Shown here piece after piece: positions 50,409-61,491 of a DNA stretch of 64,000 nucleotides. Below the pieces are notes generated by a model, which saw only the letters and a program-made list of their open reading frames with translations, ran no database searches and was not told where the DNA came from. Each line of letters starts with the position of its first letter. Position 1 is the first letter of the stretch. Source of the stretch: Microbacterium paludicola (GTDB lineage Bacteria; Actinomycetota; Actinomycetes; Actinomycetales; Microbacteriaceae); the NCBI RefSeq assembly GCF_015235415.1, contig NZ_JADGLL010000004.1, forward strand, positions 79,932-143,931. Direction: 5' to 3'. A program made the position numbers and the translations under genes.

Positions 50409-51626
50409 TCACTCCGTGAGCGCACGCACGACCGCGTCGGCGAGGAGGCGTCCGCGCAGGGTGAGCACGACGCGGCCGCGGATGGCCGCCGCGCCATCCA
50501 CGAGACCGTCGGCCACGAGACCGGCGACATTGCGCCGAGCATCAGCACCCAGGGACTCGATGGCGAGCCCCTCGCGGATCCGGCTCTCGAGCAGCACGCG
50601 CTCGAGCGCGCGGGCATCGGCATCCGGCGTCTCCCGTCCGGCCGCGGGCGACTCGCCGAGCGCCAGGCGCTGGGCGTACGCGGCGGGATGCTTCACGTTC
50701 CACCAGCGCAGGCCGCCCACGTGGCTGTGGGCGCCCGGGCCGAACCCCCACCAGTCGGAGCTGCGCCAATATGCGAGGTTGTGCCGCGAGCGGTGGCGCT
50801 CGTTACGTGCCCAGTTGCTGACCTCGTACCACTCGAAGCCTGCGGCGCCGAGCTTGGCGTCCGCGAGCTCGTACATGTCGGCCTGCAGATCGTCGTCCGG
50901 CACGGGCACCTCACCGCGTTTGATCTGGCGGGCGAGCTTCGTGCCGTCCTCGATGATCAGCGCGTAGGCCGAGATGTGGTCGGACTCGAGCGCGAGGGCG
51001 GCGTCCAGCGAGGCCTCCCAGTCGGCGAGGGTCTCCCCCGGCGCGCCGTAGATGAGGTCGACGCTGACATCCAGCCCCGCGTCCCGCGCGGCGTCCACCG
51101 CCGTGCGCACGTTCGACGGCGTGTGCGTGCGATCGAGCGCCGCGAGCACATGCGGCACCGACGACTGCATCCCGATCGACATGCGGTTCACACCGGATGC
51201 CGCGAGCTCGCGCACGACGGCGGGTGTCACCGTGTCGGGGTTCGCCTCCACCGTGACCTCGGCACCGTCCGCGAGGCCGAACGCGTCGCGCACGCCGTCG
51301 AGCATCCGCCCCAGATCGCCCGCGGGCAGCAGCGTCGGCGTGCCGCCGCCGAAGAACACGGTGCGCGCCGGGCGCAGCTCGCCCGCGTCCGCCAGCACCT
51401 CGCGGCCGAGCGCGATCTCGCGCAGCAGCGTGTCGGCGTACTCGTCCTGGCGCGCCCCGCGCAGCTCGCTCGACGTGTACGTGTTGAAGTCGCAGTAGCC
51501 GCAGCGCACGCGGCAGAACGGCACGTGCAGATACACGCCGAAGTCGACATCCGGATCGATCAGGATCCCGTCGGGCAGGCGTCCGTCGGCCGGGGCCGGA
51601 TCGCCGAGGGGCAGCGGGCCGGCCAT
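50409..51626 (-). CDS. hemW: Radical SAM protein HemW (heme chaperone)
   Basis: A 405-residue protein related to coproporphyrinogen III dehydrogenase. It has the radical SAM motif VYLHVPFCRVRCGYCDFNTY (Cys38, Cys42, Cys45 followed by Phe), FFGGGTPTLLPAGDLGRML, VEANPDTVTPAVVREL and RMSIGMQSSVPHVLAALDR. The fourth Cys of true HemN (CxxxCxxCxC) is replaced by Phe, which points to HemW, a heme-binding chaperone rather than the heme synthesis enzyme. ATG 51626 is 10 nt after the DUF1990 gene. Confidence 0.93.
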   Translation of the reverse strand: MAGPLPLGDPAPADGRLPDGILIDPDVDFGVYLHVPFCRVRCGYCDFNTYTSSELRGARQDEYADTLLREIALGREVLADAGELRPARTVFFGGGTPTLLPAGDLGRMLDGVRDAFGLADGAEVTVEANPDTVTPAVVRELAASGVNRMSIGMQSSVPHVLAALDRTHTPSNVRTAVDAARDAGLDVSVDLIYGAPGETLADWEASLDAALALESDHISAYALIIEDGTKLARQIKRGEVPVPDDDLQADMYELADAKLGAAGFEWYEVSNWARNERHRSRHNLAYWRSSDWWGFGPGAHSHVGGLRWWNVKHPAAYAQRLALGESPAAGRETPDADARALERVLLESRIREGLAIESLGADARRNVAGLVADGLVDGAAAIRGRVVLTLRGRLLADAVVRALTE

Positions 51627-51636
51627 CAGCGGCCCG

Positions 51637-52290
51637 TCACGAACCCGGCGTGGCGAACAGCGGGGAGATCGCGCGCAGGTACCCGGCGAACAGCGCCCGG
51701 CGGCGACGGCGGACGAAGCCCTTGAACATCCGGTACAGCAGCCCCACGCCGCGGTCGAAGGCCTTCACGGTGAACCACACCTCGTCGTTGTCGCGCCACT
51801 CGACCATGAACGACTCCTCGCCGCTGACCATGGATCCGCCGACGGTGCCGAGGGCGAAGCCGACGCGGCGCGCCTCCTCGATCACGAAGATGACCCGCAG
51901 CTCGGCGTCGGCGCGCATCCCGTTGACGCGGCCGTGCACGCGAAGCGTCGTTCCGGGGCCCGCATACGGAGTGCCCTCGGCGTCGTAGCGCTGGTCGCTC
52001 TCGAGCTTGGAGGGAGCCACCGGGTTGCCCTCGCCGTCGAAGCTCACTCCCGAATAGGCCGGTCCCGGCGCCGGGCGCACGTCCGTCACCTTCAGGCCCG
52101 CGCCCTTCAGCGCACCCCACGACAGCAGGGCGTCGCCCGCCGTGCGGAAACGCTCCTCGCCACTGCCGATGCGCCACGAATCCGCGGCCGGGATGCTGTG
52201 CTCCGGCGGGTACTGGAGCAGGTCGTTCGCCTGGGTGGCGCCGACGGCCGCATAGTCGACCGTCTCGTCCTGGAAGGTGCCGCGACGCAT
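51637..52290 (-). CDS. DUF1990 family protein
   Basis: A 217-residue protein of unknown function. Conserved parts: VDYAAVGATQANDLLQYPPEH, WRIGSGEERFRTAGDALLSW, RVIFVIEEARRVGFALGTVG, and VSGEESFMVEWRDNDEVWFT followed by VKAFDR. The fold is probably a polyketide-cyclase-like barrel, judged from family descriptions. ATG 52290 lies 7 nt after a TAGGGT hexamer, so it is leaderless; GTG 52299 would precede the transcript. hemW follows 10 nt later and is likely co-transcribed. Confidence 0.86.
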   Translation of the reverse strand: MRRGTFQDETVDYAAVGATQANDLLQYPPEHSIPAADSWRIGSGEERFRTAGDALLSWGALKGAGLKVTDVRPAPGPAYSGVSFDGEGNPVAPSKLESDQRYDAEGTPYAGPGTTLRVHGRVNGMRADAELRVIFVIEEARRVGFALGTVGGSMVSGEESFMVEWRDNDEVWFTVKAFDRGVGLLYRMFKGFVRRRRRALFAGYLRAISPLFATPGS

Positions 52291-52321
52291 GTGATCCACC
52301 CTACGTGCCGAGCCTGAGCGG

Positions 52322-54184
<1,863 letters not shown>

Positions 54185-54437
54185 GTCCGTTCGATTCTAC
54201 GGTCCCCCTCCCCCTTCCCCTTCCCGCCTCTCCCACGGGGCAGAACGCCCACTTGCGATACACACGCGCCTGCGTGCACCATGCAGGTTGCACGGCGATA
54301 GCGCTTGTGTTGCATGTTTTTCACGGCGAGAGCACAGATAGGTAACGCTTTTCGCACCGGTGAGCGCCTTCGATGGTGAGGGCGCAGCCGCGGGGTAGAG
54401 TCCCCGTCAACGTCTGTTACGAAAGAAGTCCTACGCC
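54185..54437. other. Divergent promoter region between lepA and the peptide ABC operon
   Basis: 253 nt without a gene. It is less GC-rich than its surroundings, especially 54290-54350 (GTGTTGCATGTTTTTCAC and nearby). It holds the lepA -10 element TAGAAT (minus) close to its left end. TAGAGT at 54395-54400 (plus) is a possible -10 for the ABC operon, followed by GAAAGAAG as ribosome binding site. GTTGCA/TGCAAC-like words recur near 54280-54315 and could be regulator sites; no clear operator is recognised. Confidence 0.5.
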
Positions 54438-55421
54438 TTGATCCGTTTTATGCTGCGCCGCACTGCGGGCTGGCTGCTGATGATCGTGGCGGTGACCAAT
54501 CTGACGTACTTCCTCGCCTGGGGTTATCTCGACCCTCGCGCGAACTACGTCGGCCGCCGCCCTCCCCTGACCGAAGAGCAGATCGTCGGTCTGCTGCGCC
54601 CGCGCAATCTCGACGACAAGATCCCGCTCATCGAGCGCTGGTGGGGCTGGTTCAGCAGCATCGTCTTCCGGTGGGACTGGGGCGTCAGCCCCGTCGGCCA
54701 GTCGGTCAACGAGCAGGTCGCCTACCGCATGTGGGTATCCGCCGAGCTGATGCTCGGCGCGACGATCCTGCTGACGCTCGTCGGCATCGGCCTCGGCGTG
54801 TACACCGCCTCGCGTCAGTACAAGACCGCGGATCGCGTCTGGCAGGGCGTCTCGATCGTCACGATGAACATCCCCGTCGTCGTCGGTGCGCTCGCCATCG
54901 TGCTGCTGGCGATCGCCCTCAACGACGCGGTCGGCACCCGCATCTTCTACGTGACCGGAGCCGCGTCGCTCGGGGTCAGTGGTTTCTTCCCCGTGCTCCT
55001 CGACACGCTGCAGCATCTCGTTCTTCCCACGCTCGCGCTCGTGCTCACGGGGTACGCGCAGTACCACTTCCTGCAGCGCTCGCTGCTTCTGGACAACATC
55101 AAGACCGACTACGTGCGCATGGCACGGGCGAAGGGCCTGACGAAGTCGCAGGCCGTCCGCCGGCACGCTCTCCGCACCTCGCTGATCCCCGTCGCGACCC
55201 AGGTGGCGTTCTCGATCCCCGCGATCTTCACCGGCGCGATCCTGACCGAGCGGATCTTCGCGTGGGAGGGCATGGGCAAGTACTTCCTCGACACGATCAC
55301 GAACAACGACATTCACGGTGTCGTCGCCGTCGCGGCCTTTAGCGCCGTGTTCACGGCGGTCGGCGCGGTGCTCTCCGATGTCGCCGTCGTGGTCCTCGAT
55401 CCTCGAGTGCGGGTGAGCTGA
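54438..55421 (+). CDS. Peptide/nickel-type ABC transporter permease, DppB-like
   Basis: The first membrane subunit of a peptide importer. The 327-residue protein has an N-terminal helix (MLRRTAGWLLMIVAVTNLTY) and five further helices. The EAA loop reads DYVRMARAKGLTKSQAVRRH, which contacts the ATPase. The final helix region is VVAVAAFSAVFTAVGAVLSD. TTG 54438 is preferred since GAAAGAAG is about 10 nt upstream; ATG 54450 in frame is an alternative. It leads the five-domain operon permease-permease-fused ATPase-binding protein. Confidence 0.9.
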   Translation: MIRFMLRRTAGWLLMIVAVTNLTYFLAWGYLDPRANYVGRRPPLTEEQIVGLLRPRNLDDKIPLIERWWGWFSSIVFRWDWGVSPVGQSVNEQVAYRMWVSAELMLGATILLTLVGIGLGVYTASRQYKTADRVWQGVSIVTMNIPVVVGALAIVLLAIALNDAVGTRIFYVTGAASLGVSGFFPVLLDTLQHLVLPTLALVLTGYAQYHFLQRSLLLDNIKTDYVRMARAKGLTKSQAVRRHALRTSLIPVATQVAFSIPAIFTGAILTERIFAWEGMGKYFLDTITNNDIHGVVAVAAFSAVFTAVGAVLSDVAVVVLDPRVRVS

Positions 55422-55422
55422 C

Positions 55423-56367
55423 ATGAGCGTGACGAACAGTCTGATCGATCCCCTCGAGCACGGCGACAACCCGCCGCCGTCCAACACCGAGCTGCGCGCG
55501 CCGGGCCGCAAGCGCATGTCGAAGTGGGAGCTCTACGGCCGCCGCTTCGCGCGCAACCGCGGCGCCCTCGTCGGCCTGGTCATCTTCGCCGTGCTCGTGC
55601 TGTTCGCGGTCATCGGGCCGCTGTTCCAGCAGTACGACCACATCGAGCTCGACTTCCTGTCGCTCAGCGACCCGCCCAGCGCCGAGCACTGGTTCGGCAC
55701 CAACGGCTCGGGCAACGACGTGTACGCGATGGTCGTCGTGGGCCTGCAGCGGTCGCTCATGATCGCCCTGGTCGTCTCGATCGGCACGACCGTCCTGTCG
55801 GCCGTGATCGGCGCGGCGGCCGCGTACTTCCGCGGCACGGTCGAGCGCGTCACGCTGCTCATCATCCACTTCCTCATGGTCACGCCGACGTTCCTGATCC
55901 TCGCGATGATCTCGAACGACGCCGGCGGCGACTGGCGCGTGATCTCGCTCGTCATGATCCTCACGGGCTGGTTCTTCTCCGCCCGGGTGATCTGGACCCT
56001 GTCGCTGTCCATCCGCGAGCGCGAGTACGTGCAGGCGGCGCGCTACATGGGCGTCAAGGGCTTCACGATCGTGCTGCGCCACATGCTGCCGAACATCGGG
56101 TCGCTGCTCGTGATCAACTTCACGCTCGGCGTGGTCACGGCCGTGCTGACCGAGACCGGCCTGTCGTTCATCGGCTTCGGCGTGAAGCTGCCGGACGTCT
56201 CGCTCGGCTCGCTGATCGGCATCGGCGCGAACAGCGTCTCGAGCGCACCGTGGCTGTTTTATTTCCCGGCCGGCGCCCTGACGCTGCTGACCGTCTCGAT
56301 GGCGCTCGTCGCCGACGGCCTGCGCGACGCGCTCGACCCGACCTCGGCGGCGGGAGGCCGCGCATGA
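55423..56367 (+). CDS. Peptide ABC transporter permease, DppC-like
   Basis: The second permease, 314 residues. It has the N-terminal OppC_N segment (RRFARNRGALVGLVIFAVLV), the HWFGTNGSGNDVYAMVVVGL periplasmic loop typical of DppC/OppC, and the EAA loop EREYVQAARYMGVKGFTIVL. It begins 1 nt after the DppB stop, and its stop overlaps the ATPase ATG by 4 nt (ATGA), so all three are translationally coupled. Confidence 0.93.
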   Translation: MSVTNSLIDPLEHGDNPPPSNTELRAPGRKRMSKWELYGRRFARNRGALVGLVIFAVLVLFAVIGPLFQQYDHIELDFLSLSDPPSAEHWFGTNGSGNDVYAMVVVGLQRSLMIALVVSIGTTVLSAVIGAAAAYFRGTVERVTLLIIHFLMVTPTFLILAMISNDAGGDWRVISLVMILTGWFFSARVIWTLSLSIREREYVQAARYMGVKGFTIVLRHMLPNIGSLLVINFTLGVVTAVLTETGLSFIGFGVKLPDVSLGSLIGIGANSVSSAPWLFYFPAGALTLLTVSMALVADGLRDALDPTSAAGGRA

Positions 56368-58451
56368 CAATCGCAGACACCACACTCCCGAGCGCCACGT
56401 CCAAGCCGGTGCTGACCGTCCGGGACCTCACCGTGAGCTTCCCGTCGGAGGCCGGTCGCGTCGACGCCGTGCGCGGCGTCTCCTTCGACCTGCTCCCCGG
56501 GCGCACTCTCGGCATCGTCGGCGAGTCCGGATCCGGCAAGTCGGTGACGTCGCTCGCCGTCATGGGCCTGCTCGACGACAATGCGCGCATCGGCGGATCG
56601 ATCCAGTTCGACGGCGAGGAGCTGCTCGGCAAGAGCGACGCCCAGCTGTCGAAGCTGCGCGGCAACGGCATCGCCATGATCTTCCAGGACCCGCTGACCT
56701 CGCTGACGCCCGTCTTCACGATCGGCGACCAGATCATCGAGGCCCTCACCGTGCACGACGGTCGCATGTCGCGCCAGGCGGCGACGGCGCGCGCCATCGA
56801 GCTGCTGCGCCTCGTGGGGATCCCGAACCCCGAGAACCGCCTGAAGGCGTTCCCGCACGAGTTCTCCGGCGGAATGCGTCAGCGCGTCGTCATCGCGATC
56901 GCGATGGCGAACCGCCCGAAGCTGATCATCGCGGATGAGCCGACAACGGCCCTCGACGTGACGATCCAGGCGCAGATCCTCGAGCTGATCAAGACCGCGC
57001 AGCGCGAGACCGGAGCCGCGGTGATCATGATCACTCACGACATGGGTGTCGTCGCCAACATCGCCGACGACGTGCTCGTGATGTACGCAGGCAAGCCCAT
57101 CGAGCAGTCCCCCGTCGACGAGCTGTTCGCCGACACCCGCATGCCGTACTCGATCGGTCTGCTGGGCGCGATCCCGCGCGTGGACAAGGCCGAGAAGCAG
57201 CCGCTGGTGCCGATCAAAGGCAACCCGCCGCTGCTCGTGAATCTGCCCGACGCCTGCCCGTTCGCCGACCGGTGCCCGATCGCCGTGGACGCGTGTCGCA
57301 GGAAGGAGCCCGAGCTGCTCCCCGTCGGCGGCAAGGAGGACCACCGGGCGGCATGCATCCGGGCAGAGGAGATCCGCGCCGGCTTCATCGACGGCCACCC
57401 CGTCTACCCCGTGCCGGAGATCCCCACCTCCGAGCTCGTGCGCACGCCCCGCGAGGAGCGTCCGGCCACACTCGAGGTCGAGAACCTCTCGAAGACGTTC
57501 CCGCTCACGCGCGGAGCCTTCTTCAAGCGCAGGATCGGCGACGTGCATGCCGTCAAGAACGTCTCCTTCGACGTCCGCGAGGGCGAGTGCATGGCGATCG
57601 TCGGCGAGTCGGGCTCCGGCAAGACGACGACGCTGCTGCAGATCATGGACCTCGCCGCCCAGCAGGACGGCGACATCCGCATCAACGGCGTCAGCGTCGC
57701 CGATGTGAAGTCGGGCCGCGCCGAGCGCGATCTGCGCCGCGACATCCAGATCGTCTTCCAGGATCCGATGGGCGCACTCGACCCCCGCATGACGGTCTTC
57801 GATATCATCGCCGAGCCGCTGCGCACCATCGGCGAGCCGAAGAGCCGCATCGAGTCGCGTGTCGACGAGCTCATGGACCTCGTGGGCCTGAACCCGGCGC
57901 ACAGCGACCGGTTCCCCACCGCCTTCTCGGGCGGTCAGCGACAGCGCATCGGCATCGCGCGTGCGCTCGCGACGAATCCCAAGGTCGTCGTGCTGGACGA
58001 GCCGGTGTCGGCGCTCGACGTCTCCATCCAGGCGGGCGTCATCAATCTTCTCGACGAGCTCAAGGTCAGACTCGGGCTCTCGTATCTGTTCGTCGCGCAC
58101 GACCTGTCGGTCGTGCGTCACATCGCCGATCGTGTCGCGGTGATGTACCTCGGAAGCTTCGTCGAGCACGGCGACGTGGATGAGGTGTTCGACAACCCGC
58201 AGCATCCGTACACGCAGGCGCTGCTGTCGGCGATCCCCGTTCCCGATCCTCAGAAGGAACGGACCCGCGAGCGCATCGTGCTCACGGGCGATCTGCCGAG
58301 CCCGACCGAGCAGCCGAAGGGCTGCCCGTTCGTCAGCCGCTGCCCGCTGTACAAGACGCTCGGAGACGCGGAGCGAACCCGGTGCGAGACAGAGGTTCCG
58401 CCTCTCACCGGTCGCGAGGGGGTCCACGTGAACGCCTGCCACTACCGCTGA
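56364..58451 (+). CDS. Fused double ATPase of the peptide ABC importer (DppD-DppF-like)
   Basis: The 695-residue protein has two complete nucleotide-binding halves. Half one: Walker A GIVGESGSGKSVTSLAVMG, signature EFSGGMRQRVVIAIAMANRP, Walker B LIIADEPTTALDVTIQAQ, and a Cys-rich C-terminal CPFADRCPIAVDACRR segment. Half two: AIVGESGSGKTTTLLQIMD, FSGGQRQRIGIARALATNPK, VVVLDEPVSALDVSIQAG, and CPFVSRCPLYKTLGDAERTR. The CPF-CP Cys pairs are the oligopeptide-ATPase C-terminal motif and may bind an iron-sulfur cluster in relatives. Fusion of the two ATPases is common in actinobacteria. Confidence 0.95.
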   Translation: MTIADTTLPSATSKPVLTVRDLTVSFPSEAGRVDAVRGVSFDLLPGRTLGIVGESGSGKSVTSLAVMGLLDDNARIGGSIQFDGEELLGKSDAQLSKLRGNGIAMIFQDPLTSLTPVFTIGDQIIEALTVHDGRMSRQAATARAIELLRLVGIPNPENRLKAFPHEFSGGMRQRVVIAIAMANRPKLIIADEPTTALDVTIQAQILELIKTAQRETGAAVIMITHDMGVVANIADDVLVMYAGKPIEQSPVDELFADTRMPYSIGLLGAIPRVDKAEKQPLVPIKGNPPLLVNLPDACPFADRCPIAVDACRRKEPELLPVGGKEDHRAACIRAEEIRAGFIDGHPVYPVPEIPTSELVRTPREERPATLEVENLSKTFPLTRGAFFKRRIGDVHAVKNVSFDVREGECMAIVGESGSGKTTTLLQIMDLAAQQDGDIRINGVSVADVKSGRAERDLRRDIQIVFQDPMGALDPRMTVFDIIAEPLRTIGEPKSRIESRVDELMDLVGLNPAHSDRFPTAFSGGQRQRIGIARALATNPKVVVLDEPVSALDVSIQAGVINLLDELKVRLGLSYLFVAHDLSVVRHIADRVAVMYLGSFVEHGDVDEVFDNPQHPYTQALLSAIPVPDPQKERTRERIVLTGDLPSPTEQPKGCPFVSRCPLYKTLGDAERTRCETEVPPLTGREGVHVNACHYR

Positions 58452-58499
58452 CGTCCCACACTGCCCGACTCACAACTCAACAGTCCCCACCATTCCAGT

Positions 58500-58516
58500 G
58501 ACGCCCACCGGGCGTC
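58500..58516 (+). other. Small hairpin before the binding-protein gene
   Basis: GACGCCC-ACC-GGGCGTC forms a 7-bp stem directly before the ribosome binding site GAAAGGAG. It may protect a processed binding-protein mRNA or modulate its translation. Confidence 0.5.
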
Positions 58517-58531
58517 GAAAGGAGCACCAGA

Positions 58532-60256
58532 ATGAAGCTGCAGCACAAGCTGCTGGGCGTCGTCGCCACTGGCGGCGCGCTCGCTCTGACCCTCGCCGGC
58601 TGCGCCGGCGGCGGCAACGGCAACGGCAACGACGGAGCCGGCGAAGAGGCGCCGCAGACGATCGAGGGGGCGGACTACAACCCGCAGCCGCGCGAGAACC
58701 TCGAGCAGGGCGGCGAGGTGGTCTTCCCGATCTCCGAGATCACCCCGCAGATGAACGTGAACCACTCGGACGGCTCGGTCGACACGGCGACGATCTGGGA
58801 GTGGTACAACCCCCAGACGATCCTGATGTCTCCCGAGGGCGAGGCATCGGCCAACCCCAACTACCTCACCGGCTGGGAGGCCGAGGAGGTCGACGGCAAG
58901 ACGGTCGTGACGTTCACGATCAACCCCGAGGCGAAGTTCAACGACGGCACGCCGTTCACGTGGGAGTCGTACAAGGTCACGTGGGAGGCGAACCGCTCGT
59001 CCGAGGAGGGCTACCTCCCCAACTCGACCGATGGCTACTCGCTGATCGAGTCGGTCGAGCAGGGCGACGACGAGTACCAGGCCGTCGTCACGTTCTCGCA
59101 GGTCTACCCCTGGTGGCAGGGCCTGTTCTGGCACCCGCTGCACCCCGCTGTGAACAGCCCCGAGCTCTTCAACGAGGGCTACCTCGAGGAGCCGAACGCC
59201 GACTGGGGTGCCGGCCCCTACAAGATCGAGGAGTTCGACAAGAACGGCGGGACCATCTCGTTCGTGCCGAACGAGAACTGGTGGGGCGACGAGCCGCTGC
59301 TCGACAAGGTCACGTTCCGCGTGCTCGAGCCGGTCGCAGCCGTCAACGCCTTCCAGAACGGCGAGACGAACTACGTCGACAACCTCTCGGCCGACAACCT
59401 CGAGCAGCTCAAGGACGTCGAGGGTGCGGTCACCTACCGCGCCCAGCGCACGGCCACGAACCTGCTTCAGATCAACGCCGAGCGCGAGCAGTTCGCCGAT
59501 CTCGAGGTCCGCGAGGCGATGTTCAAGGCGATCGACCGCGAGCAGATCAAGGAGGTCGTCTGGGACGGCCTCGGTTACACCGAGGAGCCCGTCGGCTCGC
59601 TGAACCTGTTCCCGTTCCAGGAGGGCTACGTCGACGCCCTTTCCGAGGCCGGGTACGAGTTCAACGTCGAGGACGCGAACGCGATCCTGGACGAGGCCGG
59701 ATGGACGCTGAACGGCGACGTCCGCGAGAAGGACGGCGTCCAGCTCGCCGGCCGCCTCCCGATCTTCGGCGACGACCCGATCACGCAGGCGCGCGCCCAG
59801 GTCATCCAGTCGCAGCTCGCCGAGATCGGCGTCCAGGTCGAGATCGACGTTCGCCCGGCGAGCGACTTCTCGACCGTCCTGACGACGAAGGACTGGGATC
59901 TCGTTCTGCTCGGCTTCTCGTCGAGTGACCCGTACGGCGTGGCGTACATGTGTCAGCTGTACTGCTCGGACAGCGGCCTGAACCTGTCGGCCACCGGCAC
60001 GCCGGAGATCGACGAGCGCATCAAGAACGAGGTGTCGGCCCTGCCGACCGCCGAGGAGCAGACCGAGGCGGGTCTCGCGCTCGAGGCCGAGATCATCGCC
60101 GAGACGTGGGGCATCCTGCCGCTGTACATGGGCCCCTGGATCTCGATGGCCTCGGAGGGCCTGGCGAACCTCACGCCGGAGACCTACACGGGTCTCGACC
60201 TGTTCGGCCTGTCGCCGGTCGAGAACGTCGGCTGGGAGAAGGGCGCGGCGGAGTAA
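58532..60256 (+). CDS. Peptide ABC transporter substrate-binding lipoprotein (SBP_bac_5)
   Basis: A 574-residue extracytoplasmic binding protein. The signal peptide MKLQHKLLGVVATGGALALT ends in LAGC with Cys24, followed by a Gly/Asn-rich linker. The family 5 domain has FTINPEAKFNDGTPFTWESY, AGPYKIEEFDKNGGTISFVP, RVLEPVAAVNAFQNGETNYV and EVREAMFKAIDREQI-like sequences. It is the last operon gene, behind a hairpin and a strong GAAAGGAG site, which suits the higher amount of binding protein needed. Substrate: probably oligopeptides, unproven. Confidence 0.93.
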   Translation: MKLQHKLLGVVATGGALALTLAGCAGGGNGNGNDGAGEEAPQTIEGADYNPQPRENLEQGGEVVFPISEITPQMNVNHSDGSVDTATIWEWYNPQTILMSPEGEASANPNYLTGWEAEEVDGKTVVTFTINPEAKFNDGTPFTWESYKVTWEANRSSEEGYLPNSTDGYSLIESVEQGDDEYQAVVTFSQVYPWWQGLFWHPLHPAVNSPELFNEGYLEEPNADWGAGPYKIEEFDKNGGTISFVPNENWWGDEPLLDKVTFRVLEPVAAVNAFQNGETNYVDNLSADNLEQLKDVEGAVTYRAQRTATNLLQINAEREQFADLEVREAMFKAIDREQIKEVVWDGLGYTEEPVGSLNLFPFQEGYVDALSEAGYEFNVEDANAILDEAGWTLNGDVREKDGVQLAGRLPIFGDDPITQARAQVIQSQLAEIGVQVEIDVRPASDFSTVLTTKDWDLVLLGFSSSDPYGVAYMCQLYCSDSGLNLSATGTPEIDERIKNEVSALPTAEEQTEAGLALEAEIIAETWGILPLYMGPWISMASEGLANLTPETYTGLDLFGLSPVENVGWEKGAAE

Positions 60257-60286
60257 TTCGCCCGTCTGACTGAACTGATCGATCCG

Positions 60287-60328
60287 CTTCGGGGTCGGTG
60301 GCTGAGGCCACCGGCCCCGAAGTCGTTT
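60287..60328 (+). terminator. Terminator of the peptide ABC operon
   Basis: A 16-bp stem CTTCGGGGTCGGTGGC / GCCACCGGCCCCGAAG (one G-U pair), TGAG loop, followed by TCGTTTCG. Confidence 0.9.
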
Positions 60329-60343
60329 CGGTAGCGTGGGTGC

Positions 60344-61099
60344 ATGTCGGTGCAAGTCGTCCTCGTGCACGGCATCCGCACGTCCGCGACGATGTGGCGC
60401 ACCCAGGTCGCGCACCTCGAGCAACGCGGCGTCGGAGCGCACGCGATCGATCTGCCCGGGCACGGCACCCGCATCGATGAGACCTTCACGCTCGAGGGCG
60501 CGATGGCTGCGATCGACGCCGCGGTGCGCTCCGCCGCCGCGATCGGCCCCGTCCTGCTCGTCGGCCACTCGATGGGCGGGCTCGTCGCGACCGAGTACGT
60601 CGGCGCGGCGGATCCACCGCCTGTCGCCGGTCTCGTCGCGGCGTCGGCAACCGCCATCCCGCGCGGGCTCGGGCTGCGCGCGTACCGGACTCTGATGCGT
60701 GGCTTCAACGCGCTGCCCGGTCGCGGGCTGATCCTGACGCGGGCGATGCTACGGGCCACGCTTCCCGACGACACACGCACCGACTTCGGCGCGGGCGGCT
60801 ACGCCTTCGCCGCGCAGGACGCGGCGCTGCGCAGCCTCTCCGTGCTCGATCTGGCGGCGGCGCTGCGGCGCATCCGTGTGCCGGTGTGGTTCGTGAACGG
60901 CCAGTGGGATCAGCTGCGGCTGCACGAGAAGGTCTTCGCGAGCATGGTGCCTGGCTCCGAGCTCATCGTGGTGCCCCGGACGACGCACCTGGTCACCGCC
61001 ATGCGGCCCGCGGTATTCAACCTCGTGCTGGATCTGGCGATCGCCACCGTGGAGGCGCGCGCGGACAGGGCGTCCGCGAGCGCGGCGGGCAGCACCTGA
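60344..61099 (+). CDS. Alpha/beta-fold hydrolase
   Basis: A 251-residue serine hydrolase-type protein. The oxyanion region is VVLVHGIRTSATMWRTQ, the nucleophile elbow VGHSMGGLVATEYV (Ser), the acid in WFVNGQWDQLRLHEK (Asp) and the His in RTTHLVTAMRP. The substrate is unknown; an esterase, lipase or thioesterase role is possible. ATG 60344 follows TAGCGT by 6 nt, another leaderless start. It is transcribed separately from the ABC operon because a strong terminator lies between them. Confidence 0.88.
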   Translation: MSVQVVLVHGIRTSATMWRTQVAHLEQRGVGAHAIDLPGHGTRIDETFTLEGAMAAIDAAVRSAAAIGPVLLVGHSMGGLVATEYVGAADPPPVAGLVAASATAIPRGLGLRAYRTLMRGFNALPGRGLILTRAMLRATLPDDTRTDFGAGGYAFAAQDAALRSLSVLDLAAALRRIRVPVWFVNGQWDQLRLHEKVFASMVPGSELIVVPRTTHLVTAMRPAVFNLVLDLAIATVEARADRASASAAGST

Positions 61100-61104
61100 C
61101 CTGC

Positions 61105-61110
61105 TAGACT
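61105..61110 (+). promoter_or_regulatory. -10 element TAGACT of rpsT, with a 100-nt leader
   Basis: TAGACT gives a leader of about 100 nt before GTG 61217. The leader can form GTGTGGG-TCCCAC-CCCACAC and CGAAAG-T-CTTTCG hairpins, the second close to the start codon. S20 autoregulates its mRNA in other bacteria; here this is only a possibility. Confidence 0.5.
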
Positions 61111-61216
61111 TGGTCCTTGGCTTGCGTGTGGGTCCCACCCCACACCCGTCGAGCGACATCCCTCTACTGTCAATCGACATCGTCCGCACAACCTCTGAAC
61201 GAAAGTCTTTCGACAC

Positions 61217-61477
61217 GTGGCAAACATCAAGTCGCAGATCAAGCGCATCAAGACCAACGAGAAGGCGCGCGAGCGCAACAAGGCCGTCAAGAGCGAGCTG
61301 AAGTCCTTCGTCCGCCGCACCCGCGACGCCATCGCCTCCGGCGACAAGGCCGCCGCCGAGGCCGCGTTCGTCAAGGCCGCCAAGAAGCTCGACAAGGCCG
61401 CCAGCAAGGGCGTCATCCACAAGAACCAGGCCGCGAACCGCAAGTCGGCTCTCGCGTCCAAGGTCGCCTCGCTCTGA
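61217..61477 (+). CDS. rpsT: 30S ribosomal protein S20
   Basis: An 86-residue, very basic helical protein that binds 16S rRNA in the 30S body. It starts [20 protein letters not shown] (GTG initiator) and has [16 protein letters not shown] and the C-terminal [19 protein letters not shown], all conserved in S20. It is a single-gene unit with its own promoter, a structured leader and a terminator. Confidence 0.97.
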   Translation: MANIKSQIKRIKTNEKARERNKAVKSELKSFVRRTRDAIASGDKAAAEAAFVKAAKKLDKAASKGVIHKNQAANRKSALASKVASL

Positions 61478-61491
61478 GCTGACTCTTCTCG

